Translations under genes and position numbers: made by a program | Notes under the pieces: model-generated | Databases searched by the model: none | What the model saw: only the letters and a program-made list of their open reading frames with translations | Told to the model about the DNA's origin: nothing | Part shown: positions 35,634-45,187 of the stretch, piece after piece | How the letters are laid out: each line of letters starts with the position of its first letter | Numbering within the stretch: the first letter of the stretch is position 1 | DNA from: Psychrobacter fulvigenes | Lineage (GTDB): Bacteria; Pseudomonadota; Gammaproteobacteria; Pseudomonadales; Moraxellaceae | Direction of reading: 5' to 3' | Length of the DNA: 64,000 nucleotides | Assembly: GCF_904846155.1 (NCBI RefSeq) | Contig: NZ_CAJGZP010000001.1 | Coordinates: 2,294,001-2,358,000, forward strand

Positions 35634-36464
35634 ATGGCATTATCTATCAACGAACAGTTAGTAGCAGCTAAAGGGCGCAAACTAAGTGCTACGCCTATTC
35701 TCGTTTTAGGCACCTTCATGAGTACCTTGGTGCTAAGCGCCTGTCAGACGGCTCCTTATTCAACGCCCCCTCATACCAGTACCGCCACCACTACTCACCT
35801 GCCAGCAGCTAATGAGGTTGAACAGGCGGCCGACTACCCTATTGAGCCTTACATACCGCCTGCCGAGACAGCTAATGCACCTGTCTATCAGCGCTATCCT
35901 GGGTCACAAGGTTTTCCTAGTACTGAGCAACCCTCGACAAGTACCAATCCTTTAACTCAGCAGACGCCAATCATTCAACCGTCTCCAACCATTCAACCAC
36001 CGATAGTTATCCCGAATGAGCCGCTTCCCAGACCTTCGCGTGACGATTATATAATCTCACAGCCGCCAGCAACACCATCACATAGTGACCTGCTAGAGCG
36101 TGCGCGTCAGAACTCGCAGCAGCAAAGTCATAACACTACCAGCAGTCAAAGCGACCTGCCAGCATTTCGCAGCTTGATGCAAACGGGCACCAACCAACTC
36201 AAAGCGGGTAATTTGACTGCCGCAGAAAACAGCTTTACCCGTGCTCAGCGCTTAGCACCAAGATCCTCAGCAGTATATTTTTATCTGTCACAAGTGGCAT
36301 TAAAGAAAAATCAACCACGCAAAGCAGAAGCGATGGCACGTCGTGGCCTAACCGTTTCCGAAGATGCCAACCGCCGCCGTGCACTATGGCAACTCATCTT
36401 AGTTTCAGGACAACAGCAGAACAATGCGCGCGTCGTGCGTGAAGCTCAACAAGCACTTAGGTAA
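35634..36464 (+). CDS. TPR-containing lipoprotein
   Basis: A 276-residue envelope protein. A long leader (1-36) ends in a lipobox LVLSAC with Cys37 as the lipidated residue. Residues 40-170 are Pro/Thr/Gln-rich and probably unstructured. Tetratricopeptide repeats fill the C-terminus (about 185-270, TNQLKAGNLTAAENSFTRAQRLAPRSSAVYFYLSQVALKKNQPRKAEAMARRGL). It lies directly downstream of mrcB. TPR lipoproteins of this kind often serve as scaffolds for peptidoglycan synthases, like LpoA or CpoB, so a link to PBP1B is worth considering but unproven. Confidence 0.8.
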   Translation: MALSINEQLVAAKGRKLSATPILVLGTFMSTLVLSACQTAPYSTPPHTSTATTTHLPAANEVEQAADYPIEPYIPPAETANAPVYQRYPGSQGFPSTEQPSTSTNPLTQQTPIIQPSPTIQPPIVIPNEPLPRPSRDDYIISQPPATPSHSDLLERARQNSQQQSHNTTSSQSDLPAFRSLMQTGTNQLKAGNLTAAENSFTRAQRLAPRSSAVYFYLSQVALKKNQPRKAEAMARRGLTVSEDANRRRALWQLILVSGQQQNNARVVREAQQALR

Positions 36465-36492
36465 TTGCAACACTTTAAGCTTTGAACAACTT

Positions 36493-36537
36493 AAAGCAAT
36501 AGTCGCTGGTCATAGCAATGCTGGCGACTATTGCTTT
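36493..36537 (+). terminator. hairpin terminator after the TPR lipoprotein gene
   Basis: A perfect 14-bp stem AAAGCAATAGTCGC / GCGACTATTGCTTT with a 17-nt loop, followed by a loose T-rich stretch. It is the likely 3' end of the mrcB-lipoprotein transcript. Confidence 0.7.
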
Positions 36538-36617
36538 AGATTTATTAATTTTTATATATTGTTCTTTGTCTAATTTAAGCTCAACTCTCTAACTTAAACT
36601 CAATTAAGGTTATTTTT

Positions 36618-37544
36618 ATGGCATGGCAACAACTGCACCTACAATGTGAAAAAGCAAACGTCGATCTTGCAGAAGCGCTGTTATTAGAAGCAGGCGCACT
36701 CTCTATTGCACTAGACGATGCAGGCGATCAGCCTTTGTTTGAACCCTTACCTGGCGAGTCGCCTTTATGGGATGAGGTCATACTGACGGGTCTGTTTGAT
36801 GCCACTACTGAGGTTGGTAGTCGACAGGCTGTTGAGCAGTTAAGTCATGACATTGCCGCGCAAGTACAAGCCAGTCGTGTTTGGCTATCAGCCGTTGATG
36901 ACAAAGACTGGGAGCGTGAGTGGATGTCACATTATCATCCGATTGAATGCGCTAATAATTTATGGATTGTGCCCAACTGGCTGACGCCTCCCGATTTAAA
37001 TGCTACCAATATCATCATGGATCCAGGTCTTGCTTTTGGCACTGGCTATCACGCGACCACGCGTTTGTGTTTAGACTGGCTCACCGAGCAAGACCTAAAG
37101 GATAAAGTAGTCATCGATTATGGCTGCGGTTCAGGTATCTTAGGTATCGCCTCACTCCTCTTGGGTGCAAAACAAGTCTACGCGGTAGATATTGACCCAC
37201 AAGCAGTACTTGCAACCAATCAAAATGCCGAGCGTAATGATGTTGCTGGGCGACTTAAGGCATTCTTACCAGAGGACTTTACTGACTACTGCGCCCAACA
37301 TGATGTAATACCTGTTGATGTCATTGTTGCTAATATTTTAGCCAAGCCGCTGATTGGTCTAGCGCCTTACTTTGCCACCTTAATGGCACCCCAAGGTCGG
37401 ATTGTTTTGGCAGGCCTGATTGAGTCGCAAACAGAGCAAGTAAGTGCAGCTTATGCGCCTTATTTTGCTCTTGATCCCAAGCATGCTTTTACTGCACAAG
37501 AAGATCAACATTGGCAACGACTGTCAGGTAAGTTTACATACTAG
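36618..37544 (+). CDS. prmA: ribosomal protein L11 methyltransferase
   Basis: Trimethylates ribosomal protein L11 with S-adenosylmethionine. At 308 residues it has the family length. An N-terminal substrate domain (1-110, DDKDWEREWMSHYHPIE) precedes the SAM domain with VIDYGCGSGILGIASLLLGAK, AVDIDPQAV and VIVANILAKPL. FGTGYHATTRLCLDWL is the PrmA-specific loop. It lies upstream of the DUF3426 gene and fis, a conserved neighbourhood in the Pseudomonadales. Confidence 0.97.
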   Translation: MAWQQLHLQCEKANVDLAEALLLEAGALSIALDDAGDQPLFEPLPGESPLWDEVILTGLFDATTEVGSRQAVEQLSHDIAAQVQASRVWLSAVDDKDWEREWMSHYHPIECANNLWIVPNWLTPPDLNATNIIMDPGLAFGTGYHATTRLCLDWLTEQDLKDKVVIDYGCGSGILGIASLLLGAKQVYAVDIDPQAVLATNQNAERNDVAGRLKAFLPEDFTDYCAQHDVIPVDVIVANILAKPLIGLAPYFATLMAPQGRIVLAGLIESQTEQVSAAYAPYFALDPKHAFTAQEDQHWQRLSGKFTY

Positions 37545-37733
37545 CTACACTTCTTTACATATGTTACGATAGGGAATCAGTTAAAGCTCACTGGCTTCAT
37601 ACTGCTTCCCTTTCTTATTTATACCTGTTTAATAAATATTCGCTTAAAAAAATAGCGGTATATAGGGGGTAAGACAGCTTTTGGTGAGTGAGTGCGTGAT
37701 AATTATTGCCGTATCTTTTTGGATTTTGCAAAC

Positions 37734-38855
37734 ATGATCTCACTTATAAAAACCCAATGCCCCACTTGCCATACGCTTTTTAGTTTGGCGCCAGCTCAAC
37801 TGAGCAAGGCGCAGGCGAAAGCGCGTTGTGGCAATTGCCAGCAGGTGTTTTTGGTGAATGAGCATCTGATAGAGACAGAGAGTGAGTCGTCGGCTAAAAC
37901 CGCCACTGTGCAAAAATCCACGACAGTCAATACACAAAAAAAAGCAACTCAACAAAGCGGCTTTTTAGATTCCGATACTTTGACTCATGACGATATGCCG
38001 CATGCGCAGATGCAAGATAACGATGCACAAGATAACTCTCTAGATGAGATGGACGCATGGCTCTCACAGCCCAACTCGGCATCAATAGATAATATAATTC
38101 AAAGCTCTCGCTCTCAAAGCAATCCATCTAATCATACATCTACAGTTACAACACACAAAAAAACGCCTACGACAGTACGCAAGTCAAAAAAACCTACTAA
38201 CCATGCAGTGGTTACTGATGAAAAAAGTATGAGTCGCTCCACGAGCTCAGCACCAGCGTCTGATACTGACTTATCGCAACTATTGACCAATATGGGTGTG
38301 CCAGAACCTAGCAACATTACAGCGCTTAGCTCAAAACGAACAAACACCACTCATTCTAAAAGCCCTGCAGTACAAGCTCAAGCTCAACACCCTGCTGCAT
38401 TAATATTATGGCTGAGTGGTTGTTTGGTGTTGGTAATGCTATTATTTGCACAGTATGTTATTTTTAATCTAGAAACCTTGATCAAAGATCCAGACCATGC
38501 AGCACGCTTGCAAGCCGTTTGTGCGGTTGCCGTTTGTAGTTTACCTAGTGCTGATTTAACGACATTAAATATCACCAACCTCAATGTCAAACCCAGTAAT
38601 ATCAAAGCTGCTGATCAATTTAGTGACATTGAGGCATGGTTGGTCAATCAAAGCTTACAACCGCAGCTGCTACCAAGTCTGAAAGTGAGTATTTATGGCG
38701 CCGATAGTTTGATTGGCGAGTTCATTGCAATGCCAGGCGATTATCTGGCTAGCCCGCAAAACCTACTAACAGCCGAACAAATCAAACCTTTGATGTTCAC
38801 TATTCCAATTACTCAAAAACAAATCCGTGAAATTACTATCGACCCTATTTATTAA
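37734..38855 (+). CDS. zinc-ribbon DUF3426 membrane protein
   Basis: A 373-residue protein. The N-terminal zinc ribbon has CPTCHTLF and CGNCQQVF (residues 8-40, MJ0042 type). A long polar Ser/Thr/Gln-rich linker (60-225), one TM helix (about 235-257, ALILWLSGCLVLVMLLFAQYV) and a periplasmic DUF3426 domain follow. The start was set at ATG 37734 (MISLIKTQCPTC), the normal zinc-ribbon start. Membrane-anchored zinc-ribbon proteins of this family regularly sit between prmA and fis, and their role is unknown. Confidence 0.85.
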   Translation: MISLIKTQCPTCHTLFSLAPAQLSKAQAKARCGNCQQVFLVNEHLIETESESSAKTATVQKSTTVNTQKKATQQSGFLDSDTLTHDDMPHAQMQDNDAQDNSLDEMDAWLSQPNSASIDNIIQSSRSQSNPSNHTSTVTTHKKTPTTVRKSKKPTNHAVVTDEKSMSRSTSSAPASDTDLSQLLTNMGVPEPSNITALSSKRTNTTHSKSPAVQAQAQHPAALILWLSGCLVLVMLLFAQYVIFNLETLIKDPDHAARLQAVCAVAVCSLPSADLTTLNITNLNVKPSNIKAADQFSDIEAWLVNQSLQPQLLPSLKVSIYGADSLIGEFIAMPGDYLASPQNLLTAEQIKPLMFTIPITQKQIREITIDPIY

Positions 38856-38934
38856 TACCCTATTAAGACAAATGCTAGAGCGTGTTGAACAGAATACCTT
38901 ACTGCATTCTCGTCACTCTTGAGGACATCACCTT

Positions 38935-39357
38935 ATGGCACACCGCGCACACATCTCTGCCAACCGTTTTGCCCAAAGCTATACTCATCCTGACCATCAT
39001 AGTCTGGATAGCGATCACCAGAATAACCACTATCAAACCTCTCCTAATGTAGAATCTCATTCTGATAAATCAGATCATGGCGACAGCCACTCTTACGACG
39101 ACACATCCGCACCGATAACTATCGATCCACAAGCTCCATTACGTATGCACGTCGAACGTGTGGTTCGTGAATACTTTGCAGCGCTGGGTGATGAAGTTCC
39201 AACAGATCTTTATGAGCTTATCTTAAAAGAAGTGGAGCTGCCGTTATTGACTGTGGTTCTTGAGCAAACCCGCGGCAATCAAACAAAGTGCGCACAAATC
39301 TTGGGTCTCAACCGCGGCACCCTACGCAAAAAAATGAAAACTTACCATTTAATGTAG
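38935..39357 (+). CDS. fis: DNA-binding protein Fis with His-rich N-terminal extension
   Basis: A nucleoid protein and global regulator. The C-terminal half (about 65-140) is standard Fis: dimerisation helices (PLRMHVERVVREYFAALG) and the helix-turn-helix GNQTKCAQILGLNRGTLRKKMKTY. At 140 residues it is about 40 longer than E. coli Fis. Residues 1-60 are rich in His, Asp, Ser and Asn (18 or so His), unusual for Fis. SD GAGGAC stands about 9 nt before the ATG, which supports the long start. Met70 would make a shorter form. It lies upstream of purH in conserved order. Confidence 0.93.
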   Translation: MAHRAHISANRFAQSYTHPDHHSLDSDHQNNHYQTSPNVESHSDKSDHGDSHSYDDTSAPITIDPQAPLRMHVERVVREYFAALGDEVPTDLYELILKEVELPLLTVVLEQTRGNQTKCAQILGLNRGTLRKKMKTYHLM

Positions 39358-39457
39358 TTTATCTAAAAAAACATACATATTTACACCATAAAATGGCCTA
39401 GGGTTTTGTGTAAACTCGCCAGATGTTTTATCATAGCAGTCCTAAAATCTAGAAAAT

Positions 39458-39497
39458 CAATTGGCAGTATTTAAATATCGATGAATACTGCCAATTG
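39458..39497. repeat. 14-bp hairpin in the fis-purH spacer
   Basis: CAATTGGCAGTATT (39458-39471) and its perfect complement (39484-39497) flank a 12-nt loop. There is no T-run on the plus strand. It may be the fis 3' end or an element of the purH leader. Confidence 0.6.
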
Positions 39498-39585
39498 ATA
39501 ATGAAGCATCATTCCTCGTTTTTATCACTACTATGCTCGGTGACTCATAGCTTGAACCAATGACAGCTATGATTGCCATTACTAT

Positions 39586-39615
39586 CCTGCCAGACATTTA
39601 TGTCAGGCTTTTTTT
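39586..39615 (+). terminator. terminator-like hairpin in the purH leader
   Basis: GCCAGACAT / ATGTCAGGC with one A-A mismatch and a 2-nt loop, directly followed by seven T, 15 nt before the purH ATG. It could end fis or act as an attenuator of purH. No anti-terminator partner was identified. Confidence 0.65.
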
Positions 39616-39629
39616 ATGGAACTGTTTTT

Positions 39630-41210
39630 ATGGGTACAAAACCGCTTGCTCTACTCTCGGTCTCTGATAAATCCAACATCGTAGAATTCGCTCAAGGATT
39701 GATTCAGTCAGGATTTGGTCTGCTATCTACTGGCGGTACTTATCGTTTACTTAAAGAACACAACGTAGAGGTCACTGAAGTATCAGACTATACTGGTTTT
39801 CCTGAAATGATGGATGGCCGTGTCAAGACGCTTCATCCAAAGATTCACGGCGGCATCTTAGGACGTCGTGGTACGGATGATGCAGTTATGAGCGAGCATC
39901 AGATTGATCGTATTGATCTGGTCGTGGTCAATCTCTATCCATTTGCTGAAACGATTGCTCGCCCTGACGTTACCATGAAAGATGCCATCGAAAACATCGA
40001 TATCGGTGGCCCTACTATGGTACGTGCTGCTGCTAAAAACCATGCCCACGTAGGTATTGTCACTGATCCTGCTGATTATGAACGTATCATTGCAGCCTTG
40101 ACAGGTAATGGCCAGCTAACTGCGGCTCTACGTTATGATTTAGCCGTAAAAGCCTTTGAACATACTGCCCAGTATGATGGCATGATTGCTAACTTTTTAG
40201 GTAGCCGCGTCAATGAGACTCAGCAGCCAGAAACCTATGCACGCACATTGAATCTACAGCTCGATAAGGTCCAAGACTTACGCTACGGTGAAAACCCGCA
40301 TCAACAAGCGGCTTTTTATGTGGAGAATCATCCAGGTCGTAGCCAACAAGCGTCTATTGCAACAGCTAAACAGCTACAAGGGAAAGAGCTGTCTTATAAC
40401 AATATCGCTGACACCGATGCTGCCCTTGAGTGTGTCAAAGCCTTTAGCGCTCCTGCTTGTGTGATTGTCAAACACGCCAACCCTTGTGGTGTCGCAGTTG
40501 ATAGCGATCAGGTTGCCGCTTACCGTACTGCCTTTAGTACAGACCCTGAGTCTTCTTTTGGTGGCATTATCGCCTTTAACCGTCAGCTGACCACCGCGGC
40601 TGCCAAAGCCATTATCGACAACCAGTTTGTAGAAGTCATCATTGCTCCTAGCATTGAAGAAGGCGTGCTAGAAATAACTGCCAGCAAGAAAAACGTACGT
40701 GTGTTGGTTTGCGGCGAACTGCCTGCTCCCGATCAGCGTCAAACACAGCTCGACTATAAGCGTGTCAATGGTGGCTTGCTAGTACAAGAGCAAGATCTAG
40801 GCCTAATCACTGCTAATGAGCTAAAAATCGTCACTGACGTACAACCAACAGAAGCGCAGATCGCTGACCTATTATTTACTTGGAACGTGGCAAAATATGT
40901 CAAATCTAATGCCATCGTTTATGGTAAAAATCAGCGCACGATCGGTGTCGGCGCAGGTCAGATGAGCCGTGTCAACTCAGCACGTATCGCTGCTATCAAA
41001 GCTGAGCACGCTGGACTGGCGACTGCAGGTGCTGTCATGGCCTCAGATGCCTTCTTCCCGTTCCGTGACGGCATTGACAATGCTGCAGACGTTGGTATTT
41101 CGGCTATCATTCAGCCTGGTGGCTCTATGCGCGACGATGAGACCATTGCTGCGGCAAACGAACATGGTATTGCGATGGTATTCACCGGCATGCGTCATTT
41201 CCGTCACTAA
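39630..41210 (+). CDS. purH: bifunctional AICAR formyltransferase / IMP cyclohydrolase
   Basis: Catalyses the last two steps of IMP synthesis. At 526 residues it is the family length. The MGS-like IMP cyclohydrolase domain (1-150, [45 protein letters not shown]) precedes the transformylase domain with [19 protein letters not shown] and [12 protein letters not shown]. An upstream ATG at 39573 is in frame but lies within the terminator-like hairpin. ATG 39630 ([10 protein letters not shown]) matches the family start. It has a strong 3' terminator. Confidence 0.97.
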   Translation: MGTKPLALLSVSDKSNIVEFAQGLIQSGFGLLSTGGTYRLLKEHNVEVTEVSDYTGFPEMMDGRVKTLHPKIHGGILGRRGTDDAVMSEHQIDRIDLVVVNLYPFAETIARPDVTMKDAIENIDIGGPTMVRAAAKNHAHVGIVTDPADYERIIAALTGNGQLTAALRYDLAVKAFEHTAQYDGMIANFLGSRVNETQQPETYARTLNLQLDKVQDLRYGENPHQQAAFYVENHPGRSQQASIATAKQLQGKELSYNNIADTDAALECVKAFSAPACVIVKHANPCGVAVDSDQVAAYRTAFSTDPESSFGGIIAFNRQLTTAAAKAIIDNQFVEVIIAPSIEEGVLEITASKKNVRVLVCGELPAPDQRQTQLDYKRVNGGLLVQEQDLGLITANELKIVTDVQPTEAQIADLLFTWNVAKYVKSNAIVYGKNQRTIGVGAGQMSRVNSARIAAIKAEHAGLATAGAVMASDAFFPFRDGIDNAADVGISAIIQPGGSMRDDETIAAANEHGIAMVFTGMRHFRH

Positions 41211-41250
41211 TCTGATCGATAAATCGTCATTAAAATAAAGATTGTCCACT

Positions 41251-41286
41251 AAAAAAGCCACTGTATAAAATACAGTGGCTTTTTTT
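41251..41286. terminator. bidirectional terminator purH / ppiD
   Basis: A perfect 15-bp stem AAAAAAGCCACTGTA / TACAGTGGCTTTTTT with loop TAAAA, lying between convergent genes. Confidence 0.92.
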
Positions 41287-41354
41287 ATGCGGCTTTCCTG
41301 TGGGTTGATATCGGTCAAACAAGCATTAAGTACTGGGTCATTAGCGACAGGCCT

Positions 41355-43229
41355 TTAGCGACCTTGTGCGCCAGCCATATTGGCTTCATTGATATCAACT
41401 TTATAGACCAAACGTAGATAGTCTAAATAATCTTGTAATTGGTCTTGCCCTAAATTATCACGGATAATATTGGCTGTTTGCGACTTTTCAAGATCAGATA
41501 GCTGTGACTGGCGCTGTGTCTCGATGCGATCACCGACTAGCACACTGGCGCCCATTTCTGTTTCACTGGCTAATGCCACAATACCATTCTCAGGAGCCTG
41601 GGTACTAAATGCTAGGCTACGTTCTTTCTCTGTTAATAAAGCATTCTGGCGACTCACCTCACCCAATGCTTGCAAGCTTGCTGAGTACTTACTGATATCA
41701 GCAGGGGTTTTAATATTAGCGGCTAACTGCTTGGCATCTTTGAGCGCCAGTGCACTGGCTTTTTGTTGACGCAATATCTGTGTGATTCTTGGCGTTGCTG
41801 CTGTCAAGGCGAGGATTTTGGTCGGACGATAATTACTCGGTTGTACCCATACCGTCCCCGTTCCTACTTCAATACCTGCTGTGACGGCTTGATCTTGAAT
41901 CGTAAACTCATCAAAGGCCTGATTGATCACCGCTGGTTGTGACAACGCTGAGGTATTATTTTCTTTAAGGTAGTCTTTGATACGCTTAAGTGCTACGTTT
42001 TCTTGTTGCGCGATATCCTCGATACTAAAGCCATCCGCTGCCAAGTCATTGATTGCAGTTACTTTATCCGCATAGACTGCTTGACGCTTATACTCTTTAG
42101 CTTTAGCGGTAAGCTCCTCACGCATGCTCTCCATAGTAGGCACTTTATTACCACTGTCTTCTGTTATCATAAATATCTGATAACCAAAGCTGGTTTTAAT
42201 AGGTGCTGTCACGTCACCCACGCTCAAACCTTGAAGCGCCGTTTCAACAGCGGCAGCGTCATCACCAAACACTGATGGATTAAAGCGTCCAATGGCGCCG
42301 CCCGTCTCGCCAGATGGGTCATCTGACTCAGCTTGCGCAAGTGCTGTAAATGACTCACCTTTATCTAAACGATTTTTGATGCTTTCAGCACGTGCCTTGG
42401 CACCGTCACCCGTTACTAGGATTTGACTAAGCTGACGCTCATCGACGACAGCCAGTCCCTGTTTATAAGCCTCATATTGCTGCTGCAGCTCTTCTGTGGT
42501 GATATCATCAACCTTGATCGTCGATGGGCTGATCTGGATATAAGCCAAATCTACCATAGCATCACTTTTGAGCGTGTCTTTATTGGCATCATAATAAGTC
42601 TGTATATCAGCATCAGTCAGATTAACTTGCTGCTGATAATCCTGCCAGTTAAACCGTTGGAGCCAAACATTACGTGACTCTAGCTGCAAGTCTATCAACT
42701 GGTTGACAGCTTTCATTGGATAAATGGCCGTACCGACAATACTGGCATTAAGCTGATCAAGGCTCAGCTGATTGCGAAATTCAGCAAATAGCTGGTCTTT
42801 AGTCATGCCGCGCTGACGCAAAAAGAATGAAAACTGCTCGTTAGAAAACTCACCATTCTCATCTTTAAAGATCTCTTCTTGCAGTAGCAGGCGGTTGATT
42901 GTGTCATCAGACACCGTCATCCCAAGCTTGCCTGCTTGTTGTTCAAGCAAAGTACGGTCAATGAGGCCTTTGAGCACTTGCTCATGCAGCACATCTTCGT
43001 TTAATAAACTGGCATCATCGAGTTGCTCTAGTATCTCAGAGCGTCGGCTATTAACAGCATTCTGATACTCTGACAGCCCTACACTTGCCTCACCTACCTG
43101 AGCGACCTGATTAGGATCAACCCCACCTTGAAAATAGCTTTCGATACCTAAGAGTGCGAGTGGTGATAGGCATAGAATCAATAAAATGCGACCAGGCCAG
43201 CTTTTTAAAAAATCGCGCAATTTATCCAT
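41355..43229 (-). CDS. ppiD: periplasmic folding chaperone PpiD (SurA-N and parvulin domains)
   Basis: An inner-membrane-anchored periplasmic chaperone at the Sec exit. At 624 residues it has the family length of about 620. A single TM helix (about 14-32) follows MDKLRDFLKSWPGRILL. A SurA-N-like region (about 50-200) and a parvulin domain (about 260-355, RQLSQILVTGDG, ESDDPSGETGGAIGRF, FGYQIFMI) precede a helical C-terminal region. It lies downstream of hupB on the minus strand, the conserved order; clpX and lon are not in view. Confidence 0.93.
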   Translation of the reverse strand: MDKLRDFLKSWPGRILLILCLSPLALLGIESYFQGGVDPNQVAQVGEASVGLSEYQNAVNSRRSEILEQLDDASLLNEDVLHEQVLKGLIDRTLLEQQAGKLGMTVSDDTINRLLLQEEIFKDENGEFSNEQFSFFLRQRGMTKDQLFAEFRNQLSLDQLNASIVGTAIYPMKAVNQLIDLQLESRNVWLQRFNWQDYQQQVNLTDADIQTYYDANKDTLKSDAMVDLAYIQISPSTIKVDDITTEELQQQYEAYKQGLAVVDERQLSQILVTGDGAKARAESIKNRLDKGESFTALAQAESDDPSGETGGAIGRFNPSVFGDDAAAVETALQGLSVGDVTAPIKTSFGYQIFMITEDSGNKVPTMESMREELTAKAKEYKRQAVYADKVTAINDLAADGFSIEDIAQQENVALKRIKDYLKENNTSALSQPAVINQAFDEFTIQDQAVTAGIEVGTGTVWVQPSNYRPTKILALTAATPRITQILRQQKASALALKDAKQLAANIKTPADISKYSASLQALGEVSRQNALLTEKERSLAFSTQAPENGIVALASETEMGASVLVGDRIETQRQSQLSDLEKSQTANIIRDNLGQDQLQDYLDYLRLVYKVDINEANMAGAQGR

Positions 43230-43473
43230 AATTATTTCTACTTTTTAAGCTAAATTGATGAAAAACCATTGCAACACAGCCAATATTATTTAAGCCTGCA
43301 GTGGAGTGGTGAGGGACATCCGTACTATCTACACTTATATTCAGTTGATACATATAGTGAGTGTTTTTTATACATACACAACTTATGTAAATAGCAGCGT
43401 CACGCGCGCCCTATGATACGTGATTTTTGACTTAGACTCAAAATATTCACACTACTAACATACAAATTTTGGC
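43230..43473. other. hupB-ppiD spacer
   Basis: No ORF. Includes the ppiD leader, presumably with a promoter because a terminator separates it from hupB. Confidence 0.4.
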
Positions 43474-43509
43474 AATAAAAAAAGCACCTTTATTAAAAGA
43501 TGCTTTTTT
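43474..43509. terminator. hairpin terminator after hupB
   Basis: AAAAAAGCACCTTT / AAAGATGCTTTTTT with one mismatch and loop ATTA, 62 nt past the hupB stop. T-runs on both strands. Confidence 0.8.
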
Positions 43510-43570
43510 ACTGCTTGCGTTGCCATTTAAAACTTAAACGGCAACCTTATATTTACAAGCAAAGAGTCGC

Positions 43571-43843
43571 TTAGTTTAAACGCTCTTTTAAGTTTTTACC
43601 GGCTTTAAAGCTTGGTACTTTGCTTGCTGGAATCGCAAGCTCTTCACCTGTCTTAGGATTACGGCCAGTACGTGCTTTACGGTCTTTTACGCTAAACGTA
43701 CCAAAACCAACTAATGAAATGCTATCACCAGCTTCTAGAGCTTCGCCGATGCTTTCCATTACTGCATTTAGTGCATCACCAGCTTGTGTTTTGTTTAGGC
43801 CGCTTTTGTCTGCGATGCTATCAATCAATTCTGACTTATTCAT
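43571..43843 (-). CDS. hupB: DNA-binding protein HU-beta
   Basis: A 90-residue nucleoid protein that bends DNA as a dimer. The sequence is canonical: MNKSELIDSIADKSGLNKTQ, GFGTFSVKDRKARTGRNPKTG with the intercalating Pro in IPASKVPSFKAGKNLK. It lies next to ppiD, as HU-beta does in other gammaproteobacteria. The SD on the minus strand is GAAGGA, 7 nt before the ATG. Monocistronic with its own terminator. Confidence 0.97.
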   Translation of the reverse strand: MNKSELIDSIADKSGLNKTQAGDALNAVMESIGEALEAGDSISLVGFGTFSVKDRKARTGRNPKTGEELAIPASKVPSFKAGKNLKERLN

Positions 43844-44280
43844 AAAATTTCCTTCAAGTTTAAGGGCTGTAATAAACGCTAACGTCAGGCATTGTATCGC
43901 CCTCAGAGTATTTAAGCAATAAAAACAAATCTCAATGTCTTTATTTACAGATTTTGCGTTATTAACGCCTTTATATCAAGGCTACATAAGGAGCGCAAGT
44001 GATTTTACATTTTTTCGTAGCCTATCTTACTTATTTAACACTTAACGTTACGCAATTCAACTGTCAATGATCGCCTAACATATAAACTTGTATTGAATTT
44101 ACAAAACAATTGGTAAATCTCAATTATTTACCAATGAGCACATCTATATGCGTTACTTTTTATAATGAAGACGTTATGATATACGCGTTATAATTTCCAC
44201 GCTATCAGTCGCCTTGTGCCACATATTACTTCTAGATATTATTTTTACTTATAACTTGCCCAATAAAATGGATTATTTAC
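43844..44280. other. divergent intergenic region hupB / SCP2-like gene
   Basis: 437 bp without a gene. TATAAT at 44189-44194 is a candidate -10 for the plus-strand gene, but the -35 is poor. AT-rich throughout, as expected for an HU promoter region. Confidence 0.4.
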
Positions 44281-44925
44281 ATGAAGCGTTCTACGTTATC
44301 TCACTCTCTTCTTAATATCATCTTAGTGTTCGCTGAGTCAGCATTGACGCTCGTATTGCGCTTAGATCCTGAGTTACGTAAAGCCGCTTATCCTCTTGCC
44401 AAGCAAGGTACTGTCGTCTGCTTACGATTATATTTACCTCATGTGGAAGTATTTGCAACTTTCAGCTACAAAGGTGTGTTATTAGACGCTCAATTACCTG
44501 CTGATCGTAGTGAGCCTGACATTGTCATTAATGCTTATAGTATCCAGGTATTAAATGCCATCACCTCTCATGGCAGTGATGCCACCGATAAATTACAAAT
44601 GCGCGGTGAAGTCAGCCAAGTACAGCAGCTGAAACAGTTCATTATGCAACTGGGCATGGGCAGCCTGATTCAGAGCGTTATCAAGAGATTTAAAGGTGGT
44701 AATAGCAAGAACAAGCCCAGTGCTGAAGAAACGGAAGAGAAAAAAAATGAATACAAGCTACGTATTAAAGAACAGCAAACTCAAATCAACACCTTAACTA
44801 TCAAAAACCGTGAGCTTGAAACCACTGTAAAAGAGTTACAAAGCAAACAAAAGACATTGACCATTTCTGCTGTAGTTGCCATAGTGATTGCGATTATCGC
44901 TCTTATAGCGTTATTTATAAACTAG
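44281..44925 (+). CDS. SCP2-like domain protein with C-terminal anchor, uncharacterised
   Basis: A 214-residue protein I cannot name. Residues 1-125 resemble the sterol-carrier (SCP2)-like domain of UbiJ in layout, ending QMRGEVSQVQQLKQFIMQLG, similar to the UbiJ pattern before its helical tail. A charged coiled coil (about 150-190, KEQQTQINTLTIKNRELETTVKELQSKQ) and a hydrophobic C-terminal TM helix (about 193-213) follow. So it looks like a tail-anchored lipid-binding protein facing the cytoplasm. It has its own promoter region and no partner gene. A role in quinone or lipid handling is only a guess. Confidence 0.6.
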   Translation: MKRSTLSHSLLNIILVFAESALTLVLRLDPELRKAAYPLAKQGTVVCLRLYLPHVEVFATFSYKGVLLDAQLPADRSEPDIVINAYSIQVLNAITSHGSDATDKLQMRGEVSQVQQLKQFIMQLGMGSLIQSVIKRFKGGNSKNKPSAEETEEKKNEYKLRIKEQQTQINTLTIKNRELETTVKELQSKQKTLTISAVVAIVIAIIALIALFIN

Positions 44926-45187
44926 TCATGTACCTATTAGTCATGTAGTCATGCACCTATCATGGCAAGTAGCTGCTCATCTTTTTTTTATGCGCTCAAT
45001 GGCTATATTAAAATGACGATACCAGCTAGCTGTTGAGCCTTTTGCTGAGCCATCCTCTATACCTATCTTCTAACTACATATATCATCAGCCGCCCATCTG
45101 TATTTATCTATATTCTTCAGTATAAATATTATGGTTTGATTCTATTAATAATGGTGATAGATAAGATTAACCATTCAACGACATTTC
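44926..45187. other. spacer with short imperfect TAGTCATG repeats
   Basis: TAGTCATG occurs three times between 44924 and 44955, followed by related CACCTATCATGG. No ORF or terminator stands out. Confidence 0.35.
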
